DNA from: Rhyzopertha dominica
Lineage: Eukaryota > Arthropoda > Insecta > Coleoptera > Bostrichidae
Direction of reading: 5' to 3'
DNA length: 64,000 nucleotides
Assembly: GCA_025024175.1 (NCBI GenBank)
Contig: QCXZ01000001.1
Location: 1,612,001-1,676,000 of the forward strand
Numbering within the stretch: position 1 is the first letter of the stretch; the number at the start of each line of letters is the position of its first letter. The notes under the pieces were generated by a model. It was not told where the DNA came from and searched no databases. It worked only from the letters and a program-made list of their open reading frames with translations. Below, piece by piece: positions 38,110 to 51,200 of the stretch. Position numbers and translations under genes: made by a program.

Positions 38110-38640
38110 TTATTTATGAACAGGTGCGCTCTCCAGGAGCAGAGAATTTAGTAACCGTTACGAAGTGGTCGCAAGCCACACTGAAGCATGGTAATATTTT
38201 TCGGCCTTAGGACGCCAAGGAGTCACACTCGGGGGCGGTCGGAACACTGGCGTTCTCTGTGCCTGTCTTTCGGAACTGGAAGGATTTGCATTCGCGCCAT
38301 TAAATAAATGTTAAGATGTACTTCTTGCTGTCCATTGTCTTTTTTGTACATCAGTAGCGCGCCTAACACCGGTTCTGCCGATGCGTTGTTTCAGCGCGGT
38401 CACCGTCTCTTTGAAGTCACGAGGTATTGCAAAATCGAGGACACTTTCGAAAGTGCAATTATGTTTGCATCGAATTCGCTTGAGTTGCGGACTTAGGAAG
38501 AACTTCCTAGAAAACCTCGTGACCAAATATTCCATCTTTGAGTAAACGGCTTCACATTTCAGCGCGCCGCGCGGATTTTGCACGCAAAAACGGACGGATC
38601 GTACAAAGTTCGTTCCGTTTGCTTGGGGCGTTGACAATCA
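38110..38640. promoter_or_regulatory. GC-richer region upstream of NHA gene B, with an orphan ORF
   Basis: About 500 bp of markedly higher GC and CpG density than the surroundings, beginning about 30 bp upstream of the gene B start codon. The nearest part is a likely promoter and 5' leader. On the minus strand 38311-38637 is open for 108 codons with an Arg/Lys-rich product that I do not recognise. It may be only a by-product of low stop density in GC-richer DNA. Confidence 0.3.
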
Positions 38641-41600
38641 AGCGGTTTGATTTTGCTGACGACTTATCCATACTATATCCACAAGCTCATCTAGATTTTT
38701 GGGATTGTTTATCAGTCAATCCATGTTGGGGTCTAAAATCGCCAAGCAAGTTCCTACCTAGTTGGTAGATGTACACTGGTAGAACCAATTTCATTAAATC
38801 AGTAGTCAAGCTCCTTCTGATGTAATATCTCTTCCAACTAGACTAACTACAGGAGCTTAGAGCTGCAGCAAAAGCGAAACATGCGCACCAGATATTGTAT
38901 TAAAGATTCCAATTTGAATGTGTTATTAATACACCTCAGATTTTACTAACTAGAATATTTGCACCATTAAAAATCTCTAACATTGTCCAAGTCTGGAAAA
39001 TGGTGAAGCAGGTCAATTTTAAGTTGAGGAAGTGTCAATTTTTATCTTCCTTTCAAATTTATTTCTGCATCCTCCAGCCGAAAACCATCTCTACCAAAAA
39101 AAATTCAATGGCAAGGGGGCCAAGTAACAACCACTTTGGAGGTGTTGCCTAACCAAACCCATTTCTTGTCACTACAGTTTATCAGTGTAGTTTAAGTCTA
39201 ATGCAGACAGCATTGCATAGAACTGCTTTTTCCTATATACCAAAGGCTTGGTATGTCATCTGTCAGCAATGAACTGACACAATGACAAAGCTTCCTAACT
39301 GCCTTAATGAATACTATCCTAAAGGTACCCCTAATCTGAACTTTTGAAACAGTTCCCACTTAATCAATTATTCATGTGTCTAATTCAAACATTTTATTTC
39401 TACTTAACTATCAAGTTGAAGCAAATCATGAAAAAGCCTGAGTTACAAACAACTGACTTAATCTATTCCTTCAAAGACTACCATTGAGTAACATCATCTT
39501 TACTTTTTATGACAGCATTCTTCTTGGCATTGTATTCACTAAATTCCGGCAATCTTGTGGTGTGAACTTATCACATATAAATTGAAGTTTATGCCTTAAT
39601 TCGGGAATCGACCTGGCAGGAGTTGCGCGCAGTTGTTTTTTCATAATGTGCCAAAGAGTTTCCATAGGAGAAAGGTCAGGATTACTGGATCTTGTTGAAA
39701 AACAAAATCATTGCTGCATTGAATAATCCAATATTAAAGAAGTGACATAATTTACTCGGAAACAATTATTTATCAAAACACATAAAGTACCTGGTTGGAA
39801 ACGGTACTGCAAAACCGCAGATAGTTCCGTGTTTAAATTTTCTATTACAGTGGAAAAGTTCTAGGGTTGTCATAAAAAACTTAGTCACATGCTTCTTAGC
39901 AATAAACATTACCTTCACTTTTTCGCTTCAGATCTGTTGGTTTTGCTAGCAAAAAAGGTCGTCACTTTAAGGTAGTGACACTCACACAACAAACCACCGT
40001 TGAACCTTGGCAATAAAGTCTGTTTAGGTAGTATAAATATAAAGGTATTATGTGCTGATTAGCAGGTTGTCACTTTTGCGGTTTGTCCTGAAGGTGAGAT
40101 ACACTTTACACCAAGAGCAAACATACTTTTTGAGGTACATTTACTACAATATTTATCGATGCATTTTAGAATATTACTGTCTGTGATAATGTAATATTGC
40201 GTGTAAGTTCTAGAATATCTAAAGAAAACAAAATACTTAGTTGCAGTGTATGTATTATATCATTATACGATTGCCGCCTGTTTCTCTTATATATATTATT
40301 ATAGCACTGACTGCATGTGCTGCAATATATGTACATAGGTTGCAAATATACTTATACAAGTTGTATAGTATTAAGGTAAAAAAAAACAGCTACAGGTTGG
40401 TAGGAATGGTGAAAATTCAGTCGATTCACTAATAGAACTGTCAGCTTTGTATTAATTTTGAACATAATTTTAAATCTCAGTTTGTAGCAGTTTCCAATAC
40501 CTTCTTCTTGGTCACATCTACTTAATCTAAGCAACCGCTCAAAATATTAGTGTCATGTTTGCATTATTTCATTAATTTTATTAAGCACTGTGATCGTTGG
40601 CTAGGGTATGTTAGATTCGGTTGTTATTCTTTTGGTGTAAAATGAATCTGATGAATAGGCATATGTTATACGTTAAAAGCGTAATTAGCCTATCAGTAAG
40701 ATTTGAAAACAATTAAAAAAGCTATAAAGCTTGTAAGAGACTCCCATCCTTTGACATGAGAATGTAAAGGATCCAGTTTTTATGCACCATCTTCAACCAA
40801 TACCTGACACAAATCCTGATAGCACTCGTGATTGCTTGGGGCGATGCAAAAGATGTCAGAATACAGACCATAATTTTCTAGATTAATTTACATACAATGA
40901 CCTTCGAAAACTAATAGTCCGGAATAAGGTATATTATAAGTCACAAGATGTTATTCAGTTCTTTGATTGTTCATGGGCAACGTAATGTACTGACATGGGT
41001 AATCTTTTTTATTATTACAGGTAGAAAACCTGTTACACGAACAAAGTATTGCAAATTTATAGGTATGTGGAGTAAATTCATCACACTTTTTTGAAAACTT
41101 ACTTATTACTGTCAATTATTGTTCATTTTTTAAAACTAGTTTCTAAAAAGCATTCATTAGTACAGTTTATAATATTTATAAACATTTAAGTATCTTAACT
41201 TGCAGAAATTGTTTAATAACTTACGCACTTGTTTTGTTTGAGAATATATATTATGTTATGGGTTTTTTATGTTGTTACATTTACCATACTGATACTTTTT
41301 GTACTACTTTGGAAAACAAAGCACATGTTTCGAAGTCTATTATCAAATTAATAACCGCATACTTCACATACAAAGTTACCATGATATTTTGCCCGTCTGA
41401 AGTCCAAGCAATATGGTCGTGTAAAAACAAACACTAGGTTTTAAAGTGACATGCTCGATAAATCGATTTTAAGGGTGAGCCGTAATAATTTCTTGTGCTT
41501 AACGAACTACAATTGTAGCGATCTGTATATCTTGTTACTTCTGTTTCCTAAAAGACTTATAAGAAATAAGCTACAAAATGAAATATTCTTTAAAATTTTC

Positions 41601-41965
41601 TATAATAGTATTAGATTTAAATACATCTCTTACGAAATTTTAAGCTCATTTTTAGCTTATAAAGAAATCTGAGGGTTAATTTTGTTTTTAATAACATTAT
41701 CAAGATTTTTTTTTAATTTTCCCCAAATAAGAAATACGTGTATATTTGATCAATGAACTATGTTCGAGGACCCTCTATTTCTCATAGAATTAGTAAATAT
41801 TGAATAAACAGTTCACTTCTTTTCATATATTTTCGATATTATTTACAACGAGTATTGTAATAACTTACAACTCTACCTAAGGACGTTTTCGATCTACTAA
41901 GTTACTGTACAATAAGGCACCCATGTTAACACAGTATAGTTATTCCTGAAACATCTACTCAAGCA
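38641..41965. other. Intergenic DNA between NHA genes B and A
   Basis: Apart from the Tc1 fragment at 39507-39692, AT-rich sequence with no ORF over 75 codons and no recognisable feature. Confidence 0.4.
39507..39692 (-). pseudogene. Tc1-like transposase, C-terminal fragment
   Basis: An open minus-strand segment carries SSNPDLSPMETLWHIMKKQL followed by PARSIPELRHKLQFICD, and ends at a TAA after MPRRMLS. This is the end of a Tc1-type transposase, including the third catalytic residue (Glu of METLW). The upstream part with the first two acidic residues was not found, so it is a fragment. Confidence 0.7.
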
Positions 41966-42274
41966 TCACGTGTGATGCTTAACATCTTTGTATGAGCTCG
42001 AGTCGCGGCCCGCTTCGATGTTATCGTCTTTCTCCTCTTCTTCATCGATAATACTGATGTCCCTGATCGACGGCCTGTGACTCCTCTTCCATCCTTCCGG
42101 AATGTGGGGAATGGTCGTTTTGGTTAGCAGACGTGGACCGGTTACGGTGATCAACATGGCGGCCATTGGGGCCGTCAAGATGATGGATAACACTGATATC
42201 ATGGAGATTGCTTCGGCATTTTTCATTTCAAGTTCGTCGGCTGCCACGCTTATGAGCATAGGACCCAAAGCAGC
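41966..42274 (-). CDS. NHA gene A, exon 6 (C-terminus)
   Basis: This 309-nt terminal exon has acceptor TTCCAG|GCTGCT. It opens with AALGPM, completing the KATVQ-AALGP motif, then has one last helix ([13 protein letters not shown]) and a polar tail with [12 protein letters not shown] and an acidic run. The first ATG-like ORF start inside it is a TTG (Leu), not a real start. Confidence 0.93.
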   Translation of the reverse strand, partial: AALGPMLISVAADELEMKNAEAISMISVLSIILTAPMAAMLITVTGPRLLTKTTIPHIPEGWKRSHRPSIRDISIIDEEEEKDDNIEAGRDSSSYKDVKHHT

Positions 42275-45200
42275 CTGGAAGAGGAATGACCATCAATGCA
42301 CGATTTTTTATGGTGGAGTACCATAACATTTAGTCTCATGGTATTAAAAATGTTTAGGTGTATGCTAGAACCTTGTAACTAAATATTAGCGGTGTTTCAA
42401 GAAGCTACGTAGAAAATGTTTTATAATCATTTGCCTGTGTAGATTTTTGTTAAGGCTGAAAATATTATGTACTCATCTCATCAGCTGGGGATGCTGGTAG
42501 TTTATAGCTACAATGTTCTAGCTAGCATTTCGATTGATTGAGTATCTTAATTAGGATCACAAATTACAACACAATTTATGTATGTAATTACAAGCTGCAC
42601 TCATCCAAATATTATTATCTGCGACCCTAAACATTTCATTTAATTTTGAGTATACATATGTGGAATTAATCTGAGAAAGAATTTGAGAGAATGATTTGTC
42701 TAAATATAAACTTTACAGCAAAATTGGTTCAACAATAGTAAGTGAATTGACGACAACCAATATTGAGTCCGTATCAAAGAATATCAGATCCATATACACA
42801 AAATTTTACTGCAAATGTTTCCACTAACGTGCAACTATGGAAATAATTATTGATTTGTCGTAATAACAGTGGAGCCTAGAACGAAATGAAGCAGTAAGAA
42901 CAGTTTTATTAGCTTTACTGCTGAAAAAATGAAAAGGAGTATAGGAACTATCCGAAAATAAAAAGCGGTTTCCTCAGAAAATATTACAATTGTATACGTA
43001 CTTCTTAGAACTGTGTATAACAAAGAAATCTCAAATTTTATGGGCCAATTATTCAGTGTTAAAGGCAATACTTGCAATTATAAGCAGTAATTGAAAATAT
43101 CAGATACGTCCTAGCGTAGCAAAAGGGTATAGGCCACGATTTCCAAGATAATATCAGACAATATTAACAAATTTATAGAAGAAAATTCACCACTACTTTC
43201 TTCGTTCCTCTGCGACAATATTAATTGCATCCAGGGCAGGTATTACTTGTTTAAAAGACGAATGGAGGTGATAAAAGAAATCATTATTGCGGAGAACGTT
43301 TAACACAATGATCCTTCTGAATCTCTAAGTACTATACTGTGCCGAAACAGTATTTACCTGCTAATTACCTTTGTTAGTGGCTAAAGTGTAGCGATTTTAA
43401 TTGTTTTTGAAGTTTTTCTACTAAAAGTAAATATTTCTTAACGATTTCTGGATGGTAACGAAGTAGGTATTTAAACTATCTTTGCATACTCTTTTTGTAT
43501 GCTTACTTTTTCCACAAAAATGTAAAAAAATATTTGCTTTATTTAGCGATCAAGCTATCTCTTTTACTGAGATGATTTGAATTGTGAATCCAATTATATC
43601 TTGAATTTTAAGTGTATTTCTATCTTCAAAGTTTTATAGTTTAATTATACCTTACTTTTTAAGCGACCTCAAAGTTTGAAAAACTTTAGCCAGGCAGGCT
43701 AGCGCCTATCCAGCGACTTAAAAAGAAAGCTAGATTATTTTGTTAGGGTCATCCTCGTTTAGCTTATGAAGAAGAATTCTAGGACAATTTTCGCTTATTT
43801 CTTTTTAACGGTCGAGCGACAAGTGATTGATGTAAGGCAATTTGTTTTGTAAATACCGAATGGATTATTTAGAACACTAAAAATATATCAAAATCTCGTT
43901 GTTAATTTGTAATTGATTTCACATCGCTTGTCCACAGAGTTTTCCAACTAGTTCAGACATTGTGGATTGATCGGTTTGAACTCATTTCGGATATGTGTAA
44001 TCAAATATATTACGTAAAAACATACATCTTAATGTAAACGTTGGCTATTTTCAAAATTAACCATCATCACGATGTCAATTACATCAGTTTTACCAAATTT
44101 ACAATTATAATGAAAGACTTTTTATTATATAAATGAACTTATTGAAAACTACTTCAATAAGTAACATGAAAAATGACATCCAAAAAGCACCGGTTATTAT
44201 TCGTCGATGCATAGTTATCATCATATAAGAATAGATTAGTACATAATTTGATAACACACTAAGTTTTCATAAAAATGAGATATTACTACAATATTATGTC
44301 ACTTAAAGAAGAAATGGTAATATAATTAGAAGATAAATCGCTTAATTGATATTAAAACATGTTAGAAAAACGTGTAGGAACAAGAAATGAAGAAAAACGA
44401 AAACAAAGGTTTGTTAAAGATATTCTGTAGCAAATTTTATGTTTACTAATCCTGTATAAATCAATGCAGTAGGCTGCAGTAGCTACTAGAATTTGGCTCT
44501 GTTTTACTATATGGATCCACTAGATTTCACTTCACTTGTACTTTCCTTATTAATTTCATAATTTGTACGATTTCATACTGCCTATCTGACGAGCCCAAAA
44601 CATCAGCGAAACTCGTGAGTCACAGGTCTACTTGACAAACAAGACTGATATCTTTTAGTTTGTCATTATAACAAAGTATGTTTTTATTCCTTTAATGTTT
44701 GTATTAAGTAAGCTTGAAAAATTAAATTAATGATTTTTTAAAATTATATGCAGTCAAATGATACTTCGCTCAGATATAAAAAGAACCAAAATGTTTGGCC
44801 AACAGCATGCATACTTACTTGCACTGTTGCCTTGGACATCCAACACAAGGACACAAACAGCTTTTCCTTCAGATTCAAGTTACATCCAATTCCAACGACA
44901 ACTGTAGAAAGTATCCTCGTAAGTATACCAACTATCAGTATACCAAATCCCCACGCAACTACGCTACCATCCAGCTCGTTTAATCTGATCTGAGCGCCCG
45001 TGACTCCGAACAGAACAGGTTGAATGATGATCCAGAAGATTTCGAATGAGGTAATCGCAGGATTGTCTTCAATATCCCATCCTTGTCTGGTCCAGTACAC
45101 GATGGAAACGAAAGCTAGCGTCACGGCTGCCAGGGGACCGGCTCCTTCGAAGCCGATGACGTCACTTCCAAACACAGCGACCATTCCTCCGACCAGCAGC

Positions 45201-48200
45201 AGGATAATACGCATAGGCACCACGAAGGGATCATGCCTCTCTGGAGCATAATTCGAGATAACCCCCCACAAGATTCCAAAACCGATTCCGCCAATGATGG
45301 AAGCGGGCCCATGGATGATCTGCGACGAGAGCGAGTCTGTTGAAGCTATGAAGCTCTTTATGATGCCGAACACAGCCACGGATAAAGCGTCGTCGATTCC
45401 TGACACGGCGATGATCAGGGTTGGTATTCCTTTAGCCGCTCCGTATCCCTTCGATCGAATTCTGACCAAGCTTGCTACGACTACTGCGGGGGATACGGCG
45501 GCTATGATGCTACCTAAGCCAAATCCCCAGAGCCAGGGCAAGCCCAGGAGGTAGTGCGACATGATGCCGACGATAATTGCCTCGACGGTCCAAGGTACCA
45601 AACCCAATTTTAAAACGGCGAACTTCAGTCGCTTCAAGGCGTCTGGATCCAGATCTAGGCCGGCTTTTATCAATATGATTACGAGAGCCATTTTTCTGAA
45701 AACGAAAGCGTTGTTAGAATAGTGTTGCTCATCCCGCACGATACAACTTTATTGTGAGACGATTGAAACAAAATATATATGATATGAGGGTTAATTTTAT
45801 TAGACAATAAGAGCTCGAATAACACAAAACAATAACTACGGTTCTGTTATAATGAACGTCATAACTTCGTCGCAGTAACACGCTGGTACATGTAATACAT
45901 ACAATCTCAAAATAAATCTCTTTTTAAATCTCAAGTCGTCTGTTTCGGCGGTTTTTTTTGCAAATAAGCTTTATTTTGAATTATACATCTTATATTATTG
46001 ACCTTGAATAATTAAAACAGCATGCTTCTGCAAAATTATATGCTGTTTCAAAATGTGAAAATTTTTATTTACAACAAACGGGTTTTCTTACTTCCTCTTT
46101 GTTTCCATCTGCTTTCCAGCAGAAGACTGATATCAAACAGCACTGTACAATAATTTTTCATCCATCAATCATAAGTTGAAGGGACATACCTGTATTATGC
46201 TACCTGCACTGAGGTGGAAGAGCCGCGTCGGTTTGTCTTGATGTAGACAGCATTGCGCACGTCATTTCATATTCAACTAGCTTTTTATTGAATTCATATT
46301 TTAGTTTCCAACAATTTCGTTAAGATAATTACAATTTGCATACAGCACAATCTCGATATTTCATATGGTGTAATTACGCCAACAACTAATATTATTTCAA
46401 AACGGCAAATATGAGCTTAAAATAACCCTTCGAAATTGCGTAGTCGCGTGACATCATTAGTTGTATGTGTCAATTTTAACGAATTGTTTTTAGAAATACA
46501 ATAGAGGCTATAATCAAACGTATAAGTTTCATAATGGACACAACAGGCATTGAAAAATAAATAATGCATAAATAATATATACGACGTATCAATTTGCGAT
46601 ACTTAGTTAATGTGACATTATTTATTAAGTATGACATTGTATATATAGTGCTTTACACAGTGATATATTGGAGGTATTTTTCGTACATAGCTATAGTCCA
46701 CAATTAGTAGCTTCATTCATTTTCACATCATTATGTCATGGAAGTAGGTGTTAACTTTTTCATAACGTTCCAATGCCCAAATCTAATTGAGAAAGTATGA
46801 CAAAAACTCAATATTTGACCATTTAGGTATAAATGCGCTAAAGCTGAGCAATAAACTCTTAAATAAAGCAACTTACAGAATGTTCTCCTTAAAATTAGTG
46901 AACTGAATCTCTATGTTCGGAATAACCAGAAGCTATACAGGGTTATAAACACCAATATTAGGCAGAGAGCGCTTTCAGAAACTCACTTAGCTATCAAATC
47001 ACCAGGAATTACCCTGTAAGCAAATAATTACACGCAATTACAATTTTTTGAGGGAAATTTGAATTTTAGTCAGGCTTGGTTTGGTATAATACATTGCTAT
47101 GGCTTTCTGGACCTTTCAGTGTTATTCATAGTCAGCATGTGCTTCTAGAGAAGCAAGCAAGTGCGGTGCTTGTTACACACAAAAAAATATTTGACAAATA
47201 ACTTCACGCAGTGGCATTTTTTTCCAAACACTAACGTTTATATCTAACATAATTTATTAGACAAATATCATATGAATTTACTTCATCTGTGTATTAAGAA
47301 AACAGCATTACCTCCTCAGAACACTATCAGGTGTAATGGACTCTATCGCCACCTTTTAATGAAATATTTTAGATGACGTGCACGTGCTTTCATGTTCTTC
47401 TGTGTCAAGCAATTACGCTCGATAATTATTTTGGGAATGAAATTTTATATTTTCTTTCATTTCTATCAATTTAGCTTAATTAAAAAGAGGATAGACTATG
47501 GTTCTTTTCCTTCTAAGTAAGTACGAACACTGCAATAAAGATATTGCACTGATAATTATACCTCAACTCCCCAGCTAAGTGTGTGTAAGAATCATCCAGG
47601 TTGACAAATCCCACATTCTGGAAAAGCAGCCCAGTGAGAAGCATCCCGATAAGTGGCGGGAGAGTGGTTATACTAAAGATGGCACCACCCAAGAATGAAA
47701 ATACCGACAGGAATATGATGGTGTACACCTTTCCATGTGGTGGTGCTACAATGTCGCCCATTAGCGAATACATTATTGCCCAGATGACCAAAAATATAAG
47801 TGCGACAGCTAAGATTCTTGAAAACTGGCGATACGACGGACAAAATGGATGGGGACAGATGCGTGGCCATATTGCTGGTTGCCAAGCTGGAAGATCTTCT
47901 TGTTGGTTGCATTTTAGACAGACGCTGTACCACCAGGAACTGAAAAGAATATATAATTGTAATGTTTGTTTGACAAGCCGGCATTTCTTTTGTAGAAACA
48001 CCACTTACACTGCTTAGTTACTGCTTAGGAAGATTTTTTGTTGTCTATGATTAGTATAATCTCTATTGATAAATTCGATAATAAGTGAAGGTTGCTTTCC
48101 AAAAATTTTTAAAACAGCTGTGATAGTCCCTGTACATAAGCAGGCAACAAAAACATCATGAATAATTATCGACCAATATCTTTAATTTCTGGCTTAGCTA

Positions 48201-51200
48201 AAATAACTGAAAAGGTTTTGCACTCCAGACTGCTCAACTTTCTTGTAAAGAATAATACTTTAAGTAACAACCAGTTTGGTTTCAGACCAGGTCTTGGTAC
48301 AAATGATGCCTTGTACTGGGTTACTAAAGAAATATACACCAATTTAAATTATAACAAGTAGGTCCTGGCAATATTTTTAGACCTTAGAAAAGCTTTCGAC
48401 ACTGTTCAATTTGATATCCTATTCAAAAAAATGGAGAGATACGGGGTCAGGGGTCACAGTCTAGGGCTCTTCAAAAGTTATTTAACTAATAGAGACCAAT
48501 ATGTAAGAGTATGTGATACCCAAAGTACACCCCTGACTGTAAAGAATGGTGTACCACAGGGCACTGTACTAGGACCTTTACTTTTTTTAATGTATATTAA
48601 TGATTTGCTAGAGGGTACGGTAGAGTGTAAGATCTATTGTTATGCAGATGATACTGTTTTGGTTGTGAATGGTAATACTTGGGCNGAGGTAAAGAGCAGG
48701 TCTGAAGGAGTTCTCTCTGACGTAGGCCGGTGGTTGGAGTGTAATGGGTTGTCACTAAATACAGACAAAACTAAATATGTTCCATTTGCAGCTAAGAATA
48801 AAACACTACCTTCATATACATCCATAATATTGCACAAGATATCCTGTGGTTTAATAAATTGCAATTTTAATATTGAAATACAGCAAGTACTAAATATTAA
48901 ATATTTGGGTGTACATTTTGACTCCCACATGCGATGGAACGTTCATTGCGAACAATTATGTAATAAAATTAGGCATGTATATTTTTATTTTAAAGAATTA
49001 AGAAACATTTTGGACATTTCAAATCTGGTGACAGTTTATTATGGTATAATAGTTTGGGGATCCGCCAATAAAACTACAATAAAATGCGTTGAAATACTGC
49101 AAAAATCTATTATAAAAGTAATTATGAACAAGCATCGCAGATATTCATCGGATCTTTTGTATGAACAATCAAAATTAATGGACTTGCGGCAATTATACTC
49201 ACTTATGATATACAAATATTTATACAAGAACAGAAGCTTTTTATTAACATATCCCGGTCATGAATATGTAACAAGAGGAATGACTAGCAACTAGGCCTGT
49301 GTGCCATTTGCAACAAAAACTTTATGTCGGAGAAACATTGATTTTTTTGCACCTTTATTATATAACATGCTAACGCCAGATTTGAAATCTTGCACAAATT
49401 ACATAGCCTATTGTAAGAACATTAAAGCAATGATAATGAACAGGGATCGTCATGAATTTTCAAATTTAATTGATCGATTATAAATTATACAAAATAAATT
49501 AAAACTTTTTATTATTTATTTATAATTTTCTAGTTATATTTTTCTTTTTCTCCTATTTGTCATATCTACTCCTCAGCTCTGTTCATCGATGTACATTTCA
49601 TTTGTTTCTCTAAGTCTAATTTAAATTTTATGTAAAAATCTTGTTTTGTCTTGGATACATGTGTATGGGTTTCCTTTTCTTTAGTGATGTACATGGTAGA
49701 TATACTAGTACAAATACTTTTATTTTTTAGATTCTACTCAGCACATGCACACAAAATAATTATATTGATTTTATTATTGCTCGCATACAAGCCTTTAGGC
49801 TTTCGCGGTGAGATTTTATGTATATAATACAATTGATGTTATATTTAAAATGATGTAAATTATGTTTGAGTTTAAATAAATACCTATTATTAATAGTGAG
49901 TGTGTGTTAGCAAGGGAATTGGAACCTCTCGATGGTTATTATCCTTCATTCAACTGTATTCACTGACAATATTAATGTACTCCATCAATAATTGGTGTTT
50001 TTTGACAAACAGGCATCGCATCCTATAATGACAAACATATTCAAGCCATAGAATGATAAACGTTTTTTACTGTATTGTCAGATCTATAATAAAAAAAGAA
50101 ACACGAAAAAAAGGATTTAGCTGGACGTAGCAGTTTGGTTTGATAGTGCAACAAGATTTCTTATTATATAAACCAGAATATAAAACATGAAGGTTTGAAA
50201 AGTACTAAAAGTTTCGACGATTAAGTTTTGTTTCTGGAGATACAGAAAATATTTAGACCAAGAACTGAAGCAATGAAAACCCATTAGCCGCCCTCTTGAG
50301 AGATACCTTATCTTTTTGCATCTTATTTTTAAACCAGTTTGTTTAGAATCAGTTTCAGTTAAGCAAATTTTCATTTGTGAAATGGTTGTATATGCGAGTC
50401 AACTGCAAAGCTTCCTGAGGGGATCACTTCAAAATCTGTTTCTTGTCGCTAGTCTATTATGAGAAAACAGCATTGGTTCAGTTAGGACAAACCTACAGTT
50501 ACTAACTTATTCCTTTTCACAAATTTTATATATTATAAATACGTAGAATTAGTACATAGCCTTGATTGTATCTCAACTGATATTACAAAAGCTTTCTATA
50601 GAGAGAATGTGTATCGGCTACTTCGTAAGCTTCAATTCAAGCATTTGATTTTAAATGAAAACAAAAACTATATAATGTAACTATATTACAAAGATATGTT
50701 TTATATTCTTAAAGGGCAGCAATTTGTATTTTTTTTTCGAGGTAAGGTAACCGCTACGGCTCTTGAATAAAGTCTACAAAATTCCAACTTGAGTAACTAT
50801 TGAGATACAGAAGACGGGAGCCGAGATGAAAAACTCTGTTTAGTTATGTGTATAAACTGGTTCCCTTTACAATAAAAAATATCCTATATTTGTGGCTTTG
50901 AATAATGCCAGTTATCGGTAGGACCACCTGATGATCAAGTTGGTTTCTTTTACTGCAAAGGAAGTGCGTGCCTATGTTAAAGGTAGTATCACAGTATCGC
51001 TATTTGTTCAGCTGATAAAGATGTTTGTAATTTAATATATGACTGGATACCTGCTGCAGCGATACAATAAAGAACTGTTTGCTAGGAGATAGGCTTAATA
51101 TAGAGTACCAAACTTCAAATTACGTGTAGGTGAACGTTGGTAATAATATTGAATTTGGATTTGACTTCTAGCATGTGATGCCTAGTGGTTCGGTGTAAAT

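Noticed and set aside
47601..48017. 138-codon plus-strand ORF.
   Set aside because: Antisense shadow of NHA gene A exon 4; its translation has no family features.
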